Source: Sphingomonadales bacterium EhC05
GTDB lineage: Bacteria; Pseudomonadota; Alphaproteobacteria; Sphingomonadales; Sphingomonadaceae
Direction of reading: 5' to 3'
Assembly: GCA_001650955.1 (NCBI GenBank)
Contig: LXYP01000028.1
Location: 62,001 to 126,000, forward strand
DNA: 64,000 nt
Shown in pieces: positions 19,460 to 27,714 of the stretch. The notes beneath the pieces were generated by a model. The model had not been told where the DNA came from. It ran no database searches and saw only the letters and a program-made list of their open reading frames with translations. The position numbers and the translations under genes are program-made. Position 1 is the first letter of the stretch, and each line of letters begins with the position of its first letter.

Positions 19460-19828
19460 TCAGGCGCGAGGAGGCCGTTTTAATCGGGCAGAATGTGCCG
19501 ACAGGGCAAATTGATCGGCTTCGCCGTGGAAACTGGCATTTGTGAATCCAGCCGACATATCGTAATTTACCATCCGGGCAGCGGTTACACTGCCATTGTG
19601 GCAATGACCATGCGGACAAACGCCGTGTTTGCTCTGCTCTTCCGGAGCGGGAATTTTATCGGACGTTTCGAAGCCAGCTGCTATCTCGGTAATTTCGCTG
19701 TACGATGCATCTGGCGCGCACTCAGCTGCATCAGCGACGTTCATCCCCATGACAAGAAGCATGAAGGCTAACGCCATGCCGCGAAGCAGTGCTGATCCTT
19801 TAAACTGAGATAGACTCCGAGTAATCAT
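19460..19828 (-). CDS. CzcI/CopL-like small periplasmic metal-binding protein
   Basis: 122 residues with a hydrophobic N-terminal segment (GMALAFMLLVMGMNVADA) that looks like a signal peptide. A Cys/His cluster, CPHGHCHNG, lies near residue 71, and the C terminus ends LKRPPRA. This build (signal, Cys-His box, RPPR tail) is seen in small proteins that precede czc or cop genes and are called CzcI or CopL. It lies 66 bases upstream of czcC on the same strand, so it probably opens the operon. A regulatory or metal-sensing role is inferred. Confidence 0.65.
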   Translation of the reverse strand: MITRSLSQFKGSALLRGMALAFMLLVMGMNVADAAECAPDASYSEITEIAAGFETSDKIPAPEEQSKHGVCPHGHCHNGSVTAARMVNYDMSAGFTNASFHGEADQFALSAHSARLKRPPRA

Positions 19829-19949
19829 GCCACGCCTACTGTAATATGATCTTGTTCAAAGCAAGACAATTTTGAAAAATCTGTCAATATTCTAAAGGGT
19901 TGCGTGTAATAATATAACATATTCAAATCGTTCATCCCTAGAAAAAAAC

Positions 19950-20510
19950 CTAAAAGAAGCGCCGCACGTTTTCCCGATATTGGCTGTAACTGTCGCCATA
20001 TTGGCTTTCGAGCCAGGGCTCCTCCAAAAACGGAGCCAAAATATAGAGCATCGCCCAACCACCAAGCAAAATTGAAACATTGGTATCATTTAGAATTATC
20101 GCCCAGCCCATCAATCCTAGCCATGTCACAACATAAATGGGATTTCTGCTCCATGCGAACCAACTGGACGTCATCAACCCGAGTTTTTCTCCAAAAGCAT
20201 TGCGCCAACCCAGCTGTAGCGTAATCCATAAAGCCAGCCCAAAACTGGCGGTGAACAGCGTCCCTCCCAATAAGTATCGCACCAACCCGGCAGTTCCTGG
20301 TTGAAAGTCAAAGCGCAGGAAGGAGAGAGCAACAAGCGGGTACAAGAACAGCCGAAAAAGGATCAGAAAACATCTGTGTTGCCAAGTTTTCTTGGCTGGG
20401 GGTGGCCAAAATTGTACCCGGTCCGGAGCCGCATAATATATTCCCAAAATCGTGATAGTCAGGATTGCAGCTGCAGATATCGCAAACAGGATGAGAGACA
20501 GTTTGTCCAT
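19950..20510 (-). CDS. CzcN-like isoprenylcysteine methyltransferase-family membrane protein
   Basis: 186 residues with several membrane segments and the C-terminal SAM-binding pattern of the ICMT/PEMT group (AWSRNPIYVV and LEEPWLESQYGDSYSQYRENVRRF). ATG 20510 has GGAG 6 bases upstream; the earlier in-frame ATG 20522 would overlap the CDF gene. CzcN of Cupriavidus czc clusters belongs to this family, which supports a link to metal efflux, although its substrate is unknown. It follows the CDF gene with a 1-base gap, so the two are co-expressed from the MerR-type promoter upstream. Confidence 0.75.
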   Translation of the reverse strand: MDKLSLILFAISAAAILTITILGIYYAAPDRVQFWPPPAKKTWQHRCFLILFRLFLYPLVALSFLRFDFQPGTAGLVRYLLGGTLFTASFGLALWITLQLGWRNAFGEKLGLMTSSWFAWSRNPIYVVTWLGLMGWAIILNDTNVSILLGGWAMLYILAPFLEEPWLESQYGDSYSQYRENVRRFF

Positions 20511-20511
20511 A

Positions 20512-21144
20512 TTATGCTCCATCTACAGCTGATACGGATTGGGAGCGAAGTTCGGAGTTTGCTTGCAAAACAATTGATGTGGCTGATCGCAAAAACAACG
20601 AAGCCAGAAGTAAAGCGACAAACAGATCTGGCCAAGCTGATCCTGTTATTCCGACCAGCACACCTGCGCCGATCACGCCAACATTGCCGATTGCATCGTT
20701 ACGCGAACAAAGCCAAACGGAACGCACATTGGAATCACCATCGCGCCACTTCATCAAAATGATAACGCTCGCCACATTGGCCAAAAGTGCCAATATCCCG
20801 ATTATTCCCATTGTTTGCGCTTCCGGGGTTTCACCGCCAAAGAAACGCACAATCGTGGTGATCAGAATATAGACAGCGATGGCGGCAAGCGTAGCGCCTT
20901 TGAACAGCGAGGCGCGTGCGCGAATGCGAATAGCAGACCCGATAACCAATAGACTGATGATATAAGTTGCCGTGTCACCCCCAAAATCTAGCGCATCTGC
21001 CTTCAGGGCCTGAGAGCCGGTTGTAAAACCGGCATACATTTCAACAAAAAACATAAGCGCATTGATGCAAATCACTGCAATCAGGGCGCGCTTATAGGCC
21101 GGCGAAATGCCGTCAAATTCTTTTTCTTCGCAGCAGTCGCTCAT
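20512..21144 (-). CDS. Short CDF-family cation transporter
   Basis: 210 residues with about six membrane helices and the CDF metal-site motifs KADALDFGGDT (TM2) and CSRNDAIGN (TM5). The usual C-terminal cytoplasmic dimer domain is missing. The N terminus MSDCCEEKE carries a Cys pair. I chose ATG 21144 because GGGGGA lies 6 bases before it and abuts the alternative ATG 21150. It exports divalent cations such as Zn, Cd or Co by proton exchange. It is divergent from the merR gene at 21217 and controlled by the promoter between them. Confidence 0.85.
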   Translation of the reverse strand: MSDCCEEKEFDGISPAYKRALIAVICINALMFFVEMYAGFTTGSQALKADALDFGGDTATYIISLLVIGSAIRIRARASLFKGATLAAIAVYILITTIVRFFGGETPEAQTMGIIGILALLANVASVIILMKWRDGDSNVRSVWLCSRNDAIGNVGVIGAGVLVGITGSAWPDLFVALLLASLFLRSATSIVLQANSELRSQSVSAVDGA

Positions 21145-21178
21145 CAACATTCCCCCAAAAAATAGCTTGGTGAGTGTG

Positions 21179-21209
21179 GTTGTAATCTCTACAGTCTCTG
21201 TAGAGGCAA
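21179..21209 (-). promoter_or_regulatory. MerR-type promoter/operator of the CDF-czcN pair
   Basis: Reading the minus strand: -35 TTGCCT (21209-21204), a 19-base spacer, and -10 TACAAC (21184-21179). The spacer contains most of a perfect dyad CTCTACAG-TCT-CTGTAGAG (21187-21205). A 19-bp spacer with a dyad inside is the classic MerR-activated design. The expected transcript start is near 21172, leaving a 28-base leader before the CDF start. Confidence 0.75.
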
Positions 21210-21216
21210 GAAAAAA

Positions 21217-21687
21217 ATGAAAAGCATTGCAAAAAAAAGAACCATCGGTCTTTTGTCCAAAGAGGCGGACGTGAAAGTGACTACCATTCGGTATTATGAG
21301 TCCATTGGACTAATGAGTGAACCAGATAGATCCTATAGTGGACAGCGCATTTATCAAAAGGATGACGTCGAACGGCTCAATTTTATCAGACATGCGCGCG
21401 AACTTGGTTTTTCAGTTGAAGCAATTCGTGAGCTGATTGCACTGCAAAACCAGCCAGACCAGGACTGCGATGTAGCCGACGAGATCGCCAACAGGCATCT
21501 ATTGGATGTTAGCCGCCGTATCAGACAGCTTAGGGAGCTAGAAAATGAACTGAAACGCATGATAAAATCATGCCAGGGCGGCCATATCGGCACCTGTTCT
21601 ATTATCGCGTCCCTTTCCGATCATGAGCATTGCGAGATCGCCAAGCACGAAAAAATGGATTTACCGGGCCAGCCCAAGCAGCTTTGA
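21217..21687 (+). CDS. MerR-family metal regulator 1
   Basis: 156 residues. The N-terminal winged helix includes TIGLLSKEADVKVTTIRYYESIGL, followed by the long dimer helix and the metal-binding loop. Cys84, Cys119 and Cys127 (CQGGHIGTC) sit where ZntR/CadR/PbrR/MerR bind metal. A cysteine rather than serine at the dimer-helix position argues for a divalent ion rather than Cu(I). A C-terminal extension adds HEHCE. It is divergent from the CDF gene and overlaps its regulatory dyad, so autoregulation is likely. Confidence 0.88.
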   Translation: MKSIAKKRTIGLLSKEADVKVTTIRYYESIGLMSEPDRSYSGQRIYQKDDVERLNFIRHARELGFSVEAIRELIALQNQPDQDCDVADEIANRHLLDVSRRIRQLRELENELKRMIKSCQGGHIGTCSIIASLSDHEHCEIAKHEKMDLPGQPKQL

Positions 21688-21706
21688 CCAAATACTATTT
21701 TTGCTC

Positions 21707-21737
21707 TTGCCTCTACAGTGACTGGAGGATGTATCCA
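21707..21737 (+). promoter_or_regulatory. MerR-type promoter of the second czcN-like gene
   Basis: -35 TTGCCT (21707-21712), a 19-base spacer with CTACAG-TGA-CTGGAG, and -10 TATCCA (21732-21737). It is nearly identical to the site at 27715-27745 and shares the -35 and first half-site with 21179-21209. It lies between the end of merR 1 and the methyltransferase gene. Expected start is near 21744, giving a leader of about 27 bases. Confidence 0.7.
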
Positions 21738-21770
21738 CGACATCGACTCCGGAAAATAGGATGTGAGATC

Positions 21771-22328
21771 ATGGTCAAATATGTTCCCTTAATGGCGATC
21801 GTCGTTGTTGCAGTTTCGTCGATATGGCGCATTATCTGGGTGAAGAAAACTGCAGGAGGCTCGGCCTGGGCCTTTGGATCAGCCAAGGGTTTGCAGCAAC
21901 TCGCTGGCATCAGTTTTGCCGTCAGTATTGCGGTTTTGTTGATTGCCGCTGTGATATATGCCCAATTAGGTGGGCAGAACCTCTATGTTGCTTACACCGG
22001 ATCTCTCCTAAGTGTTCTAGGCGCTGCTATTGTCATTATCGCTCAAATTCAGATGGGCGAAGCATGGCGGATTGGCATCCGCCCGGACGATGCTCCTGGC
22101 TTGATTGACACTGGGCTATTTCGATACAGCCGAAATCCGATTTTTCTGGGAATGATGATAGTCGCAATAGGAATTGCGTTAGGATCAGGCTTATGGTGGG
22201 CTTGGATAGCGTGTTTGATTTTTGTCTTGTCTTGCCACAGTCAGGTCAAATTTGAAGAGCCACATCTAATCGGTCATTTTGGCGACAGTTATCGGAAATA
22301 TTGCGGACAGGTTCGGCGTTGGCTGTGA
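21771..22328 (+). CDS. CzcN-like isoprenylcysteine methyltransferase-family membrane protein, second copy
   Basis: 185 residues from ATG 21771. Four or five membrane helices precede the C-terminal ICMT-like signature: GLFRYSRNPIFLGMM, then KFEEPHLIGHFGDSYRKYCGQVRRWL. An open frame extends upstream to 21630 across the promoter and merR 1 end, but that part is noncoding. The gene has its own MerR-type promoter, so it is probably metal-induced. It differs from the copy at 19950 and is not a simple duplication. The substrate of such CzcN-like proteins is unknown. Confidence 0.78.
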   Translation: MVKYVPLMAIVVVAVSSIWRIIWVKKTAGGSAWAFGSAKGLQQLAGISFAVSIAVLLIAAVIYAQLGGQNLYVAYTGSLLSVLGAAIVIIAQIQMGEAWRIGIRPDDAPGLIDTGLFRYSRNPIFLGMMIVAIGIALGSGLWWAWIACLIFVLSCHSQVKFEEPHLIGHFGDSYRKYCGQVRRWL

Positions 22329-22335
22329 GCCACAA

Positions 22336-22734
22336 TCATTCAGACATTATGTTGATAATCGGACAATGAGGCACTTGCCCGCCAGCACATTGCGACGACA
22401 TGTCCAACAAGGTGCGTTCAAGCTTCTTAAGGTCTGATATTTTGCTTTTGATGTCGGCAATATGCCGCGTGGTTACATCCAACACCTCACCACAAGTATA
22501 GTCATCGGCATCAACCAGCTTGAGTAATCCGCGTAAGCCTTCGATTGAAAAGCCCAACTCACGGCTGCGCAATATGAACTTCAATCGCCTTTGATCATCC
22601 CGAGAATAAACGCGGTGGCCACTTTCTGTTCGATCTGGTTCATGGAGCAACCTGATCTTCTCATAGTAACGTATCGTTTCCGGATTACATCCCGCCAATT
22701 GAGCCAGCTTTCCGCGTTTCATTGGTTGCGTCAT
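22336..22734 (-). CDS. merR: MerR-family regulator 2 (mercury-type)
   Basis: 132 residues. The N-terminal DNA-binding helix-turn-helix (GKLAQLAGCNPETIRYYEKIRLL) leads into a dimer helix and Cys81, Cys116 and Cys124, the three-cysteine layout that binds Hg(II) in MerR. Here the loop CAGGQVPHC has seven residues between cysteines. It is divergent from the MerT-like gene, with the operator between them. ATG 22734 is chosen over the longer frame from 22809, which would run across the operator and into merT; ATG 22722 is an alternative. Confidence 0.82.
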   Translation of the reverse strand: MTQPMKRGKLAQLAGCNPETIRYYEKIRLLHEPDRTESGHRVYSRDDQRRLKFILRSRELGFSIEGLRGLLKLVDADDYTCGEVLDVTTRHIADIKSKISDLKKLERTLLDMSSQCAGGQVPHCPIINIMSE

Positions 22735-22742
22735 AATATCAC

Positions 22743-22773
22743 TTGATCCTGTAGTAGCTACAGAGTTTATAAC
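22743..22773 (+). promoter_or_regulatory. MerR-type promoter of the merT-like gene
   Basis: -35 TTGATC (22743-22748), 19-base spacer containing CTGTAG-TAG-CTACAG, -10 TATAAC (22768-22773). The dyad arms CTGTAG and CTACAG are exact inverse complements. The expected transcript start, about 7 bases after the -10, falls on or next to the ATG at 22780, so the message may have no leader. Confidence 0.75.
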
Positions 22774-22779
22774 AGTTTC

Positions 22780-23148
22780 ATGAATGATACAAACCGACCA
22801 TTGACGCAATCGAGGCTTGGACCGAAATTGGCTGCGGGCGGTGGCCTTGGCAGTGCAATAGCAGGTCTGATTGGAGCTTCTTGCTGTGTGCTACCTATAA
22901 TCCTGTTCAATATGGGTGTTGGCAGCGCGGTCATCGGCAATTTGATATTTTTTGCGGACAAGACGGAATATTTCTTGATCGTTGCGCTGCTATTTATCGC
23001 AGTGGGTGTCCTTGCATCTTTTTGGGGCGGTAGACGGCCCGGAAGGCGAGCGATCATCATGTTTGTACTGTCCGCTTTGATCGTCTTGTTCGCGTATATT
23101 TTGCCTGGCTTTGAGGGTGATATTTTACGCTTGTTGGGATTTCGATGA
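22780..23148 (+). CDS. merT: MerT-like mercuric ion transporter
   Basis: 122 residues with three or four membrane segments and the vicinal cysteine pair of the first helix (LIGASCCVLPIIL) that accepts Hg(II) in MerT. It is divergent from the three-cysteine MerR. No merP or merA follows in the window, so this is a partial mercury cassette, or the transporter handles another thiophilic ion. No ribosome binding site is visible before ATG 22780, in line with a leaderless message. Confidence 0.75.
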   Translation: MNDTNRPLTQSRLGPKLAAGGGLGSAIAGLIGASCCVLPIILFNMGVGSAVIGNLIFFADKTEYFLIVALLFIAVGVLASFWGGRRPGRRAIIMFVLSALIVLFAYILPGFEGDILRLLGFR

Positions 23149-23384
23149 TGGAACCTCGATCGACTTTGACTTGCCCAAAATGCGGACATGTAGAAACTGA
23201 AACCATGCCAACCGATGCCTGTCAGTTTTTCTATGATTGCAAGGGATGTGCTGCCGTCCTTCGGCCACACAAAGGTGATTGTTGTGTGTTTTGTTCTTTT
23301 GGCACTGTCCCCTGTCCACCAATTCAAGAAGCCCAGCAACGTATATCCCAGGTATCAAAGGAGCAACATTCTCCTCTGGGATAA
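23145..23384 (+). CDS. Small Cys-rich GDCCVFCS-type protein
   Basis: 79 residues starting with an ATGATG that overlaps the merT stop. It has a zinc-ribbon-like CPKCGH pair (residues 10-15), a central CKGC, and the conserved string GDCCVFCSFGTVPCPPIQ. Proteins with this string often follow merT-like genes, which supports a metal-chaperone or sequestration role. I know of no characterised biochemical function. Confidence 0.7.
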   Translation: MMEPRSTLTCPKCGHVETETMPTDACQFFYDCKGCAAVLRPHKGDCCVFCSFGTVPCPPIQEAQQRISQVSKEQHSPLG

Positions 23385-23503
23385 TTTGGCTAGTCGTAAA
23401 TGCATTGGTCTTTTTAGCTAGAATGAGGTCCTTAATCATGACTGGCGGGCCATTTCATTTTTTATGAAAGCCAAATTGGACCATTGTTATAGAGCTCGAA
23501 AGC

Positions 23504-25066
23504 TCATGCTTTAACTAAAAACTGGCCCATCATAGCGGCATCTTCATGTTCGAGAATATGACAATGATACATGTAGGGTAATTCTGGATCGGTATAGTCT
23601 TCGAAGCGCAACAGTACACGCACCACCTCACGCGGCGCGACGACCACTGTATCTTTCAGCCCCGTATCCTGTGGACTTGGTTGACGACCATCACGATCCA
23701 GCACGCGAAACTGCACATCATGAATGTGAAAGGGATGCGCCATCATCGAAGCATTTTCGATTTGCCAGATTTCTGTCGTGTTGACTTTTACCGTCTCGTC
23801 GATGCGCTGCATATCCATGGACTTGCCATTGATTGTAAAGCCGCCGCCGCGCATCATGTTCATGCCCATTTGAAGTACAAATCTTCGCGTCTTGATTGCA
23901 GTTTCCGGTTCAATCGGAGCCAGTGCAATCAGTTGGCTTGGTATAATATTAACTTGCCGTCTTTGAGCCGCAGGCCGAATGTTAAGCACGGTGAAGCGCC
24001 GTCGTTCATCCATCATACCTCCCCGACGCCCGCCGTTTGTTCCCATATCGCCCCCCATCCGGTCGCCGCGATCGCGCATGCCGCGGTTTCCCATGCCGCC
24101 GCCCATCATCCCCATGGTTTCGAGGCTATCTGCGCTGAGGCTGGTCGGTCTACCATCGCTCAGATCGACGACAATTTGCGCGCGCTCACCCGGGGCAAGA
24201 ACGATGTTATCCGTACGATAAGGCTGTTCGAAGAGACCGCCATCACTTCCTATCTGCATGAAGGCACGCGCGTCACCAAATCCAAAGCGATAGAACCGCG
24301 CGTTCGAACCATTGAGAAGACGTAGTCGCAACAAGTCGCTGCGCGCTTCGAATACCGGATCGACGATGCCGTTCACAAGTAGCGTATCGCCTGTCATACC
24401 CATCATGACATTGTGCATCGATGTAGAATAAGCGAAGCTGCCGTCGCGGTTGAAGGCGCGGTCTTGGACGATCAGCGGAATATCATCAACGCCATAATCG
24501 TTCGGCAAATCTAGGCGCTCGGTTTCATCATCCCGCACATAGATAGCCCCGGCCAATCCCTTATAGACCTGCGGGCCGGACCGCCGGTGTGCGTGCGAAT
24601 GATACCAGAACATTGATGCCCGCTGCTTCACCTCAAAGCTTGGCGACCATGTGCTTCCGGGCGCTATCGGCTGATGCGGTCCGCCATCCGCGCGAGCCGG
24701 CAAGTGGAAGCCATGCCAGTGCACGGTCGCCGTTTCGGAAAGGTCGCTACTGACATTCATCCGAACGGTTTCTCCTGCACGCATTTCGAGGGTTGGGCCA
24801 AGATAGGATTGGTTGATGCCAATCGTCGGAGTATCAATTCCCTTGAAAAATTGAGAGACGCCGCGTTGTAGGTTCAGGTCGAACACGCGGATGCCATTTT
24901 CCCGTTCACCCGAATAAAGCTTCGGTACTAGCAAAGAGCCGCCCGAAGTAGCTCGTGCAGACGAGGTTCCTTGGCCACCGGCGAATTCGCGGGCTGCCAT
25001 TCCTCCAATTGCAACTACTCCACCGCCGAGCACGGCGGCACCAATCACAGACCTTCTATTCACCAT
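23504..25066 (-). CDS. Multicopper oxidase (CueO/CopA-like), Tat-exported
   Basis: 520 residues. A twin-arginine signal (MVNRRSVIGAAVLGG) is followed by three cupredoxin domains. Copper ligand motifs are HWHGFHLP, WYHSHAH, HPFHIHDVQF and the C-terminal HCHILEHEDAAMM. A Met/Gly-rich loop (about residues 315-350, with repeated GGM and DRMGG) resembles the Met-rich copper-sensing segments of CueO. It probably oxidises Cu(I), Fe(II) or similar in the periplasm. It lies 42 bases downstream of the FTR1-type permease gene on the same strand, and a paired oxidase-permease role is known from ferroxidase-Ftr1 systems. Confidence 0.88.
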   Translation of the reverse strand: MVNRRSVIGAAVLGGGVVAIGGMAAREFAGGQGTSSARATSGGSLLVPKLYSGERENGIRVFDLNLQRGVSQFFKGIDTPTIGINQSYLGPTLEMRAGETVRMNVSSDLSETATVHWHGFHLPARADGGPHQPIAPGSTWSPSFEVKQRASMFWYHSHAHRRSGPQVYKGLAGAIYVRDDETERLDLPNDYGVDDIPLIVQDRAFNRDGSFAYSTSMHNVMMGMTGDTLLVNGIVDPVFEARSDLLRLRLLNGSNARFYRFGFGDARAFMQIGSDGGLFEQPYRTDNIVLAPGERAQIVVDLSDGRPTSLSADSLETMGMMGGGMGNRGMRDRGDRMGGDMGTNGGRRGGMMDERRRFTVLNIRPAAQRRQVNIIPSQLIALAPIEPETAIKTRRFVLQMGMNMMRGGGFTINGKSMDMQRIDETVKVNTTEIWQIENASMMAHPFHIHDVQFRVLDRDGRQPSPQDTGLKDTVVVAPREVVRVLLRFEDYTDPELPYMYHCHILEHEDAAMMGQFLVKA

Positions 25067-25108
25067 GTCGAATTTTCCTCATAATAATGCTATCGGCTTG
25101 AAGGGTGA

Positions 25109-27058
25109 TCATCCCGTATGCTTATCCTTCGGGCGCCCTCCATCATGTCCCTTCCCGATCAGCCAGAATCCCAGACCAATTACAGCGACAACCAAAACCT
25201 GAGCCAAAATGGGCTGGAGTGCTGGAAATATGCCAAGCATCGATATTCGCGGAAAATCCCTAAGCGGCGTAACATCAAGCATACCGGCTTCCTGCAAAGC
25301 CCCAACGCCTTTTCCGGTCAATACCACGGTTAGCACAATCATCAGAGCCGAACTATAAGCGAAGAATTTTCTAATCTGTAGTTTGCGGCTGTAGCGCAGC
25401 ATAGCCCAAGCGATTGCAGCAAGCAGCAACACGGCCGCTCCCGAACCGGCAATAATCGATACGCCAGTGTCATCGCTCCAAAGCGCCGCAAAAAACAAGA
25501 TTGTTTCAAAAACTTCCCGATAGACAACCAGAAATGCAAGACCAAATAGAAACCAGGCCGAGCCTCGCGACAGAGCCTTGTTCATTGTTTCGCGAATATA
25601 GCGCTGCCATTCATCAACTCGCGATTTGCCATGCATCCAGAGTCCGACGAACAGAAGAATTGCGGCAGCAAAAAGTGATCCAAAACCTTCGGTGAGCTCT
25701 CTGCTGGCTCCGCTAATCCCGATGATGTAGGTTGCTGCAAACCAGGTTACGCCGCCGGCAATGAGGGCCGTGATCCATCCACCATGAACATAGGGCATGA
25801 CTTCTGGGCGTTCGGCCTTGCGAAGAAATGCAATCATAGCGACTATGATGAGGATCGCTTCCAGTCCCTCACGCAGCAAGATGGTGAATGCTCCGACAAA
25901 AGCCGATGCTCCGCTTGCATTGTCAGGAACAAGGATGGCCTCCGCTTGTGTAAATTGAACTTTGAGAGTTTTGATCTGGCTTTCGACGTCGGACACTGGC
26001 CGGTTTTTATCGATGGCATTGCGAAGCTGGGCCATTGATCGTTCTATACTGCTCAGCAAGTCTGGATCGCGCGTGCTGAGTAAGGCCTCAAATGGCTCGA
26101 AACCATCCAGATAAGCAGAAAGTGCCAAATCATTCGCCGCACTCTTCTCACCAGCGCGGTAGGCGGCAAGGCTTTCGTCCAATTTTGTGCGAGCAAGGTC
26201 AAGCGATCCACCAGAAGCTTTTCCAATCTCCTCGGGATGGCTGCGCAAGAACGCGAAAACAGCGTCGGCCTTGTTCGGCCCGATCTTGCTCGCAAGCATA
26301 ACAGGGGTCATGCTCGACCATGCCGTCAGATCGGGGAATTGCGCGCGAATGGAGGCATCGCTTTCCCAGAGCTTTTCTCCTCGCGCGATATCCCCGAATG
26401 CAAAACTGCCAGTATATGCCGCCAAGTCCCAACGGTCCTGTGCGGGCAGATCGGAAAAGCTTTGCATAGCTGTTCCGTCGAGACCCTGTCCGATCACCTG
26501 ATACAAACCAAACAGACTGCGCTGCCGCGCGCGTTCTATATCCGTGAAATCAATAGGTGCCGGATCAAGACCCCGCGCATTAGGTCCTTGCCCGTTGCCC
26601 GACAGTCCATGACAGCTGGCGCAGTTTTGGGTGTATAATCGTGCGCCATTCTGTAAGTCAGAGGCGTTGCGAGGTGCCAGAGGGACGGGATAGGCGCGCA
26701 ACAAACTGCTCGCCAGCAAGCGGGCATCTTGCGCGACCTTGTCCGCTGGTACCTTGCCGGTAATGGCGATTTTCATGTCATTGGCTTTTGCGATTAACGC
26801 AGCACGGTCGCTTGCCGCTGGTAACTCCGCAATACGCTTGGCAGCCGATTCTGAGAATTCAATCATCTCGGCATATTCCGCCTCACTGATCACCTTTCCA
26901 TCTTCAACCGCTACTGGATAATCAACGGCGATATAGTCCAGCAGGCGCCATATGGTTTGAACATCTCCCGCATTGGCTTGGGCAGAGGCTGGCAGGCAGG
27001 CAGCAAATAGAAACAGCAAGGATAAAGTAACGGTACGAAGATTGATGAAATGCATCAC
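25109..27058 (-). CDS. Cytochrome c-FTR1 fusion iron permease
   Basis: 649 residues. A signal peptide (to about residue 27) is followed by a periplasmic domain with one c-type heme site CASCH (Cys146, Cys149, His150), then a long helical linker. The C-terminal FTR1 permease has REGLE (about residue 392) and a second RExxE motif (REVFE). FTR1 proteins import oxidised iron or, in PbrT, are linked to Pb. The heme domain could deliver or accept electrons during uptake. Its start overlaps the CDF stop (ATGA), and the multicopper oxidase follows. Confidence 0.85.
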   Translation of the reverse strand: MMHFINLRTVTLSLLFLFAACLPASAQANAGDVQTIWRLLDYIAVDYPVAVEDGKVISEAEYAEMIEFSESAAKRIAELPAASDRAALIAKANDMKIAITGKVPADKVAQDARLLASSLLRAYPVPLAPRNASDLQNGARLYTQNCASCHGLSGNGQGPNARGLDPAPIDFTDIERARQRSLFGLYQVIGQGLDGTAMQSFSDLPAQDRWDLAAYTGSFAFGDIARGEKLWESDASIRAQFPDLTAWSSMTPVMLASKIGPNKADAVFAFLRSHPEEIGKASGGSLDLARTKLDESLAAYRAGEKSAANDLALSAYLDGFEPFEALLSTRDPDLLSSIERSMAQLRNAIDKNRPVSDVESQIKTLKVQFTQAEAILVPDNASGASAFVGAFTILLREGLEAILIIVAMIAFLRKAERPEVMPYVHGGWITALIAGGVTWFAATYIIGISGASRELTEGFGSLFAAAILLFVGLWMHGKSRVDEWQRYIRETMNKALSRGSAWFLFGLAFLVVYREVFETILFFAALWSDDTGVSIIAGSGAAVLLLAAIAWAMLRYSRKLQIRKFFAYSSALMIVLTVVLTGKGVGALQEAGMLDVTPLRDFPRISMLGIFPALQPILAQVLVVAVIGLGFWLIGKGHDGGRPKDKHTG

Positions 27059-27708
27059 GCCGGATTGTCCGCCGACGCTTTATGATCTTGAAGCTCAGTT
27101 AGGGCATTTTGCAAAATCTGGTAAGCGGAATGGATGAAAATCACAGCGATGATCGCGGCCACCGCAATATCAGGCCACGATTTTCCAGTCCACGCCACAA
27201 GTCCCGCTGCACAGATTACTGCGACATTTGCAATCGCGTCATTTCGGCTGAAAAGCCAGACTGCCTGAACATTCGCATCGCCCTCGCGAAAGCGCGAAAG
27301 AACAAAGGCTGACACCACATTTATACCAAGGGCTAAAAACCCCAATGCTCCCATAATGCCGGCCGCGGGAACCCCAGGGTCAATCGCCCGCAAGATGGCA
27401 AAACCGATGACACCAATACCCAAAAGGGCAAGGAAAATTCCTTGAGCTAACGCCACACGAGACCTTATGACTGCAGTCCAGCCAAGTGCAAACAGTCCAA
27501 CAAGGGTAATCGAGCCATCGCCTAGAAAATCAAGCGCATCGGCCTTCAGTGCTTGGCTATCAGCAATAAATCCGCCGACAATCTCGAACAGACCGAAGCC
27601 GATATTGAGGATAACTACAATCCACAATGCCCGCCGATATGCCGGGTCATCCTGCGCTCTTATTGGATCGCCTGTGCAGCCGCACGCGTCTGTTTCTTCC
27701 ATAGTCAT
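27055..27708 (-). CDS. Short CDF-family cation transporter 2
   Basis: 217 residues, related to the CDF protein at 20512: the same KADALDF-GD motif in TM2 and SRNDAIANV in TM5, and likewise no cytoplasmic C-terminal domain. The N terminus carries DACGCTGD, a likely metal-binding Cys pair. It leads the operon CDF - cytochrome c-FTR1 - multicopper oxidase and is divergent from merR 3. ATG 27708 sits at the predicted transcript start, so it may be translated without a leader; ATG 27702 is two codons downstream. Confidence 0.85.
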   Translation of the reverse strand: MTMEETDACGCTGDPIRAQDDPAYRRALWIVVILNIGFGLFEIVGGFIADSQALKADALDFLGDGSITLVGLFALGWTAVIRSRVALAQGIFLALLGIGVIGFAILRAIDPGVPAAGIMGALGFLALGINVVSAFVLSRFREGDANVQAVWLFSRNDAIANVAVICAAGLVAWTGKSWPDIAVAAIIAVIFIHSAYQILQNALTELQDHKASADNPA

Positions 27709-27714
27709 TCACTT

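Noticed and set aside
22767-23339. Minus-strand frame of 190 codons opposite merT and the Cys-rich gene
   Set aside because: It would cover the merT promoter and two supported genes; no motif was seen.
22336-23384. Complete mercury resistance operon
   Set aside because: A three-cysteine MerR and MerT-like protein are present, but no merP, merA or merB follows, so mercury reduction is not claimed.
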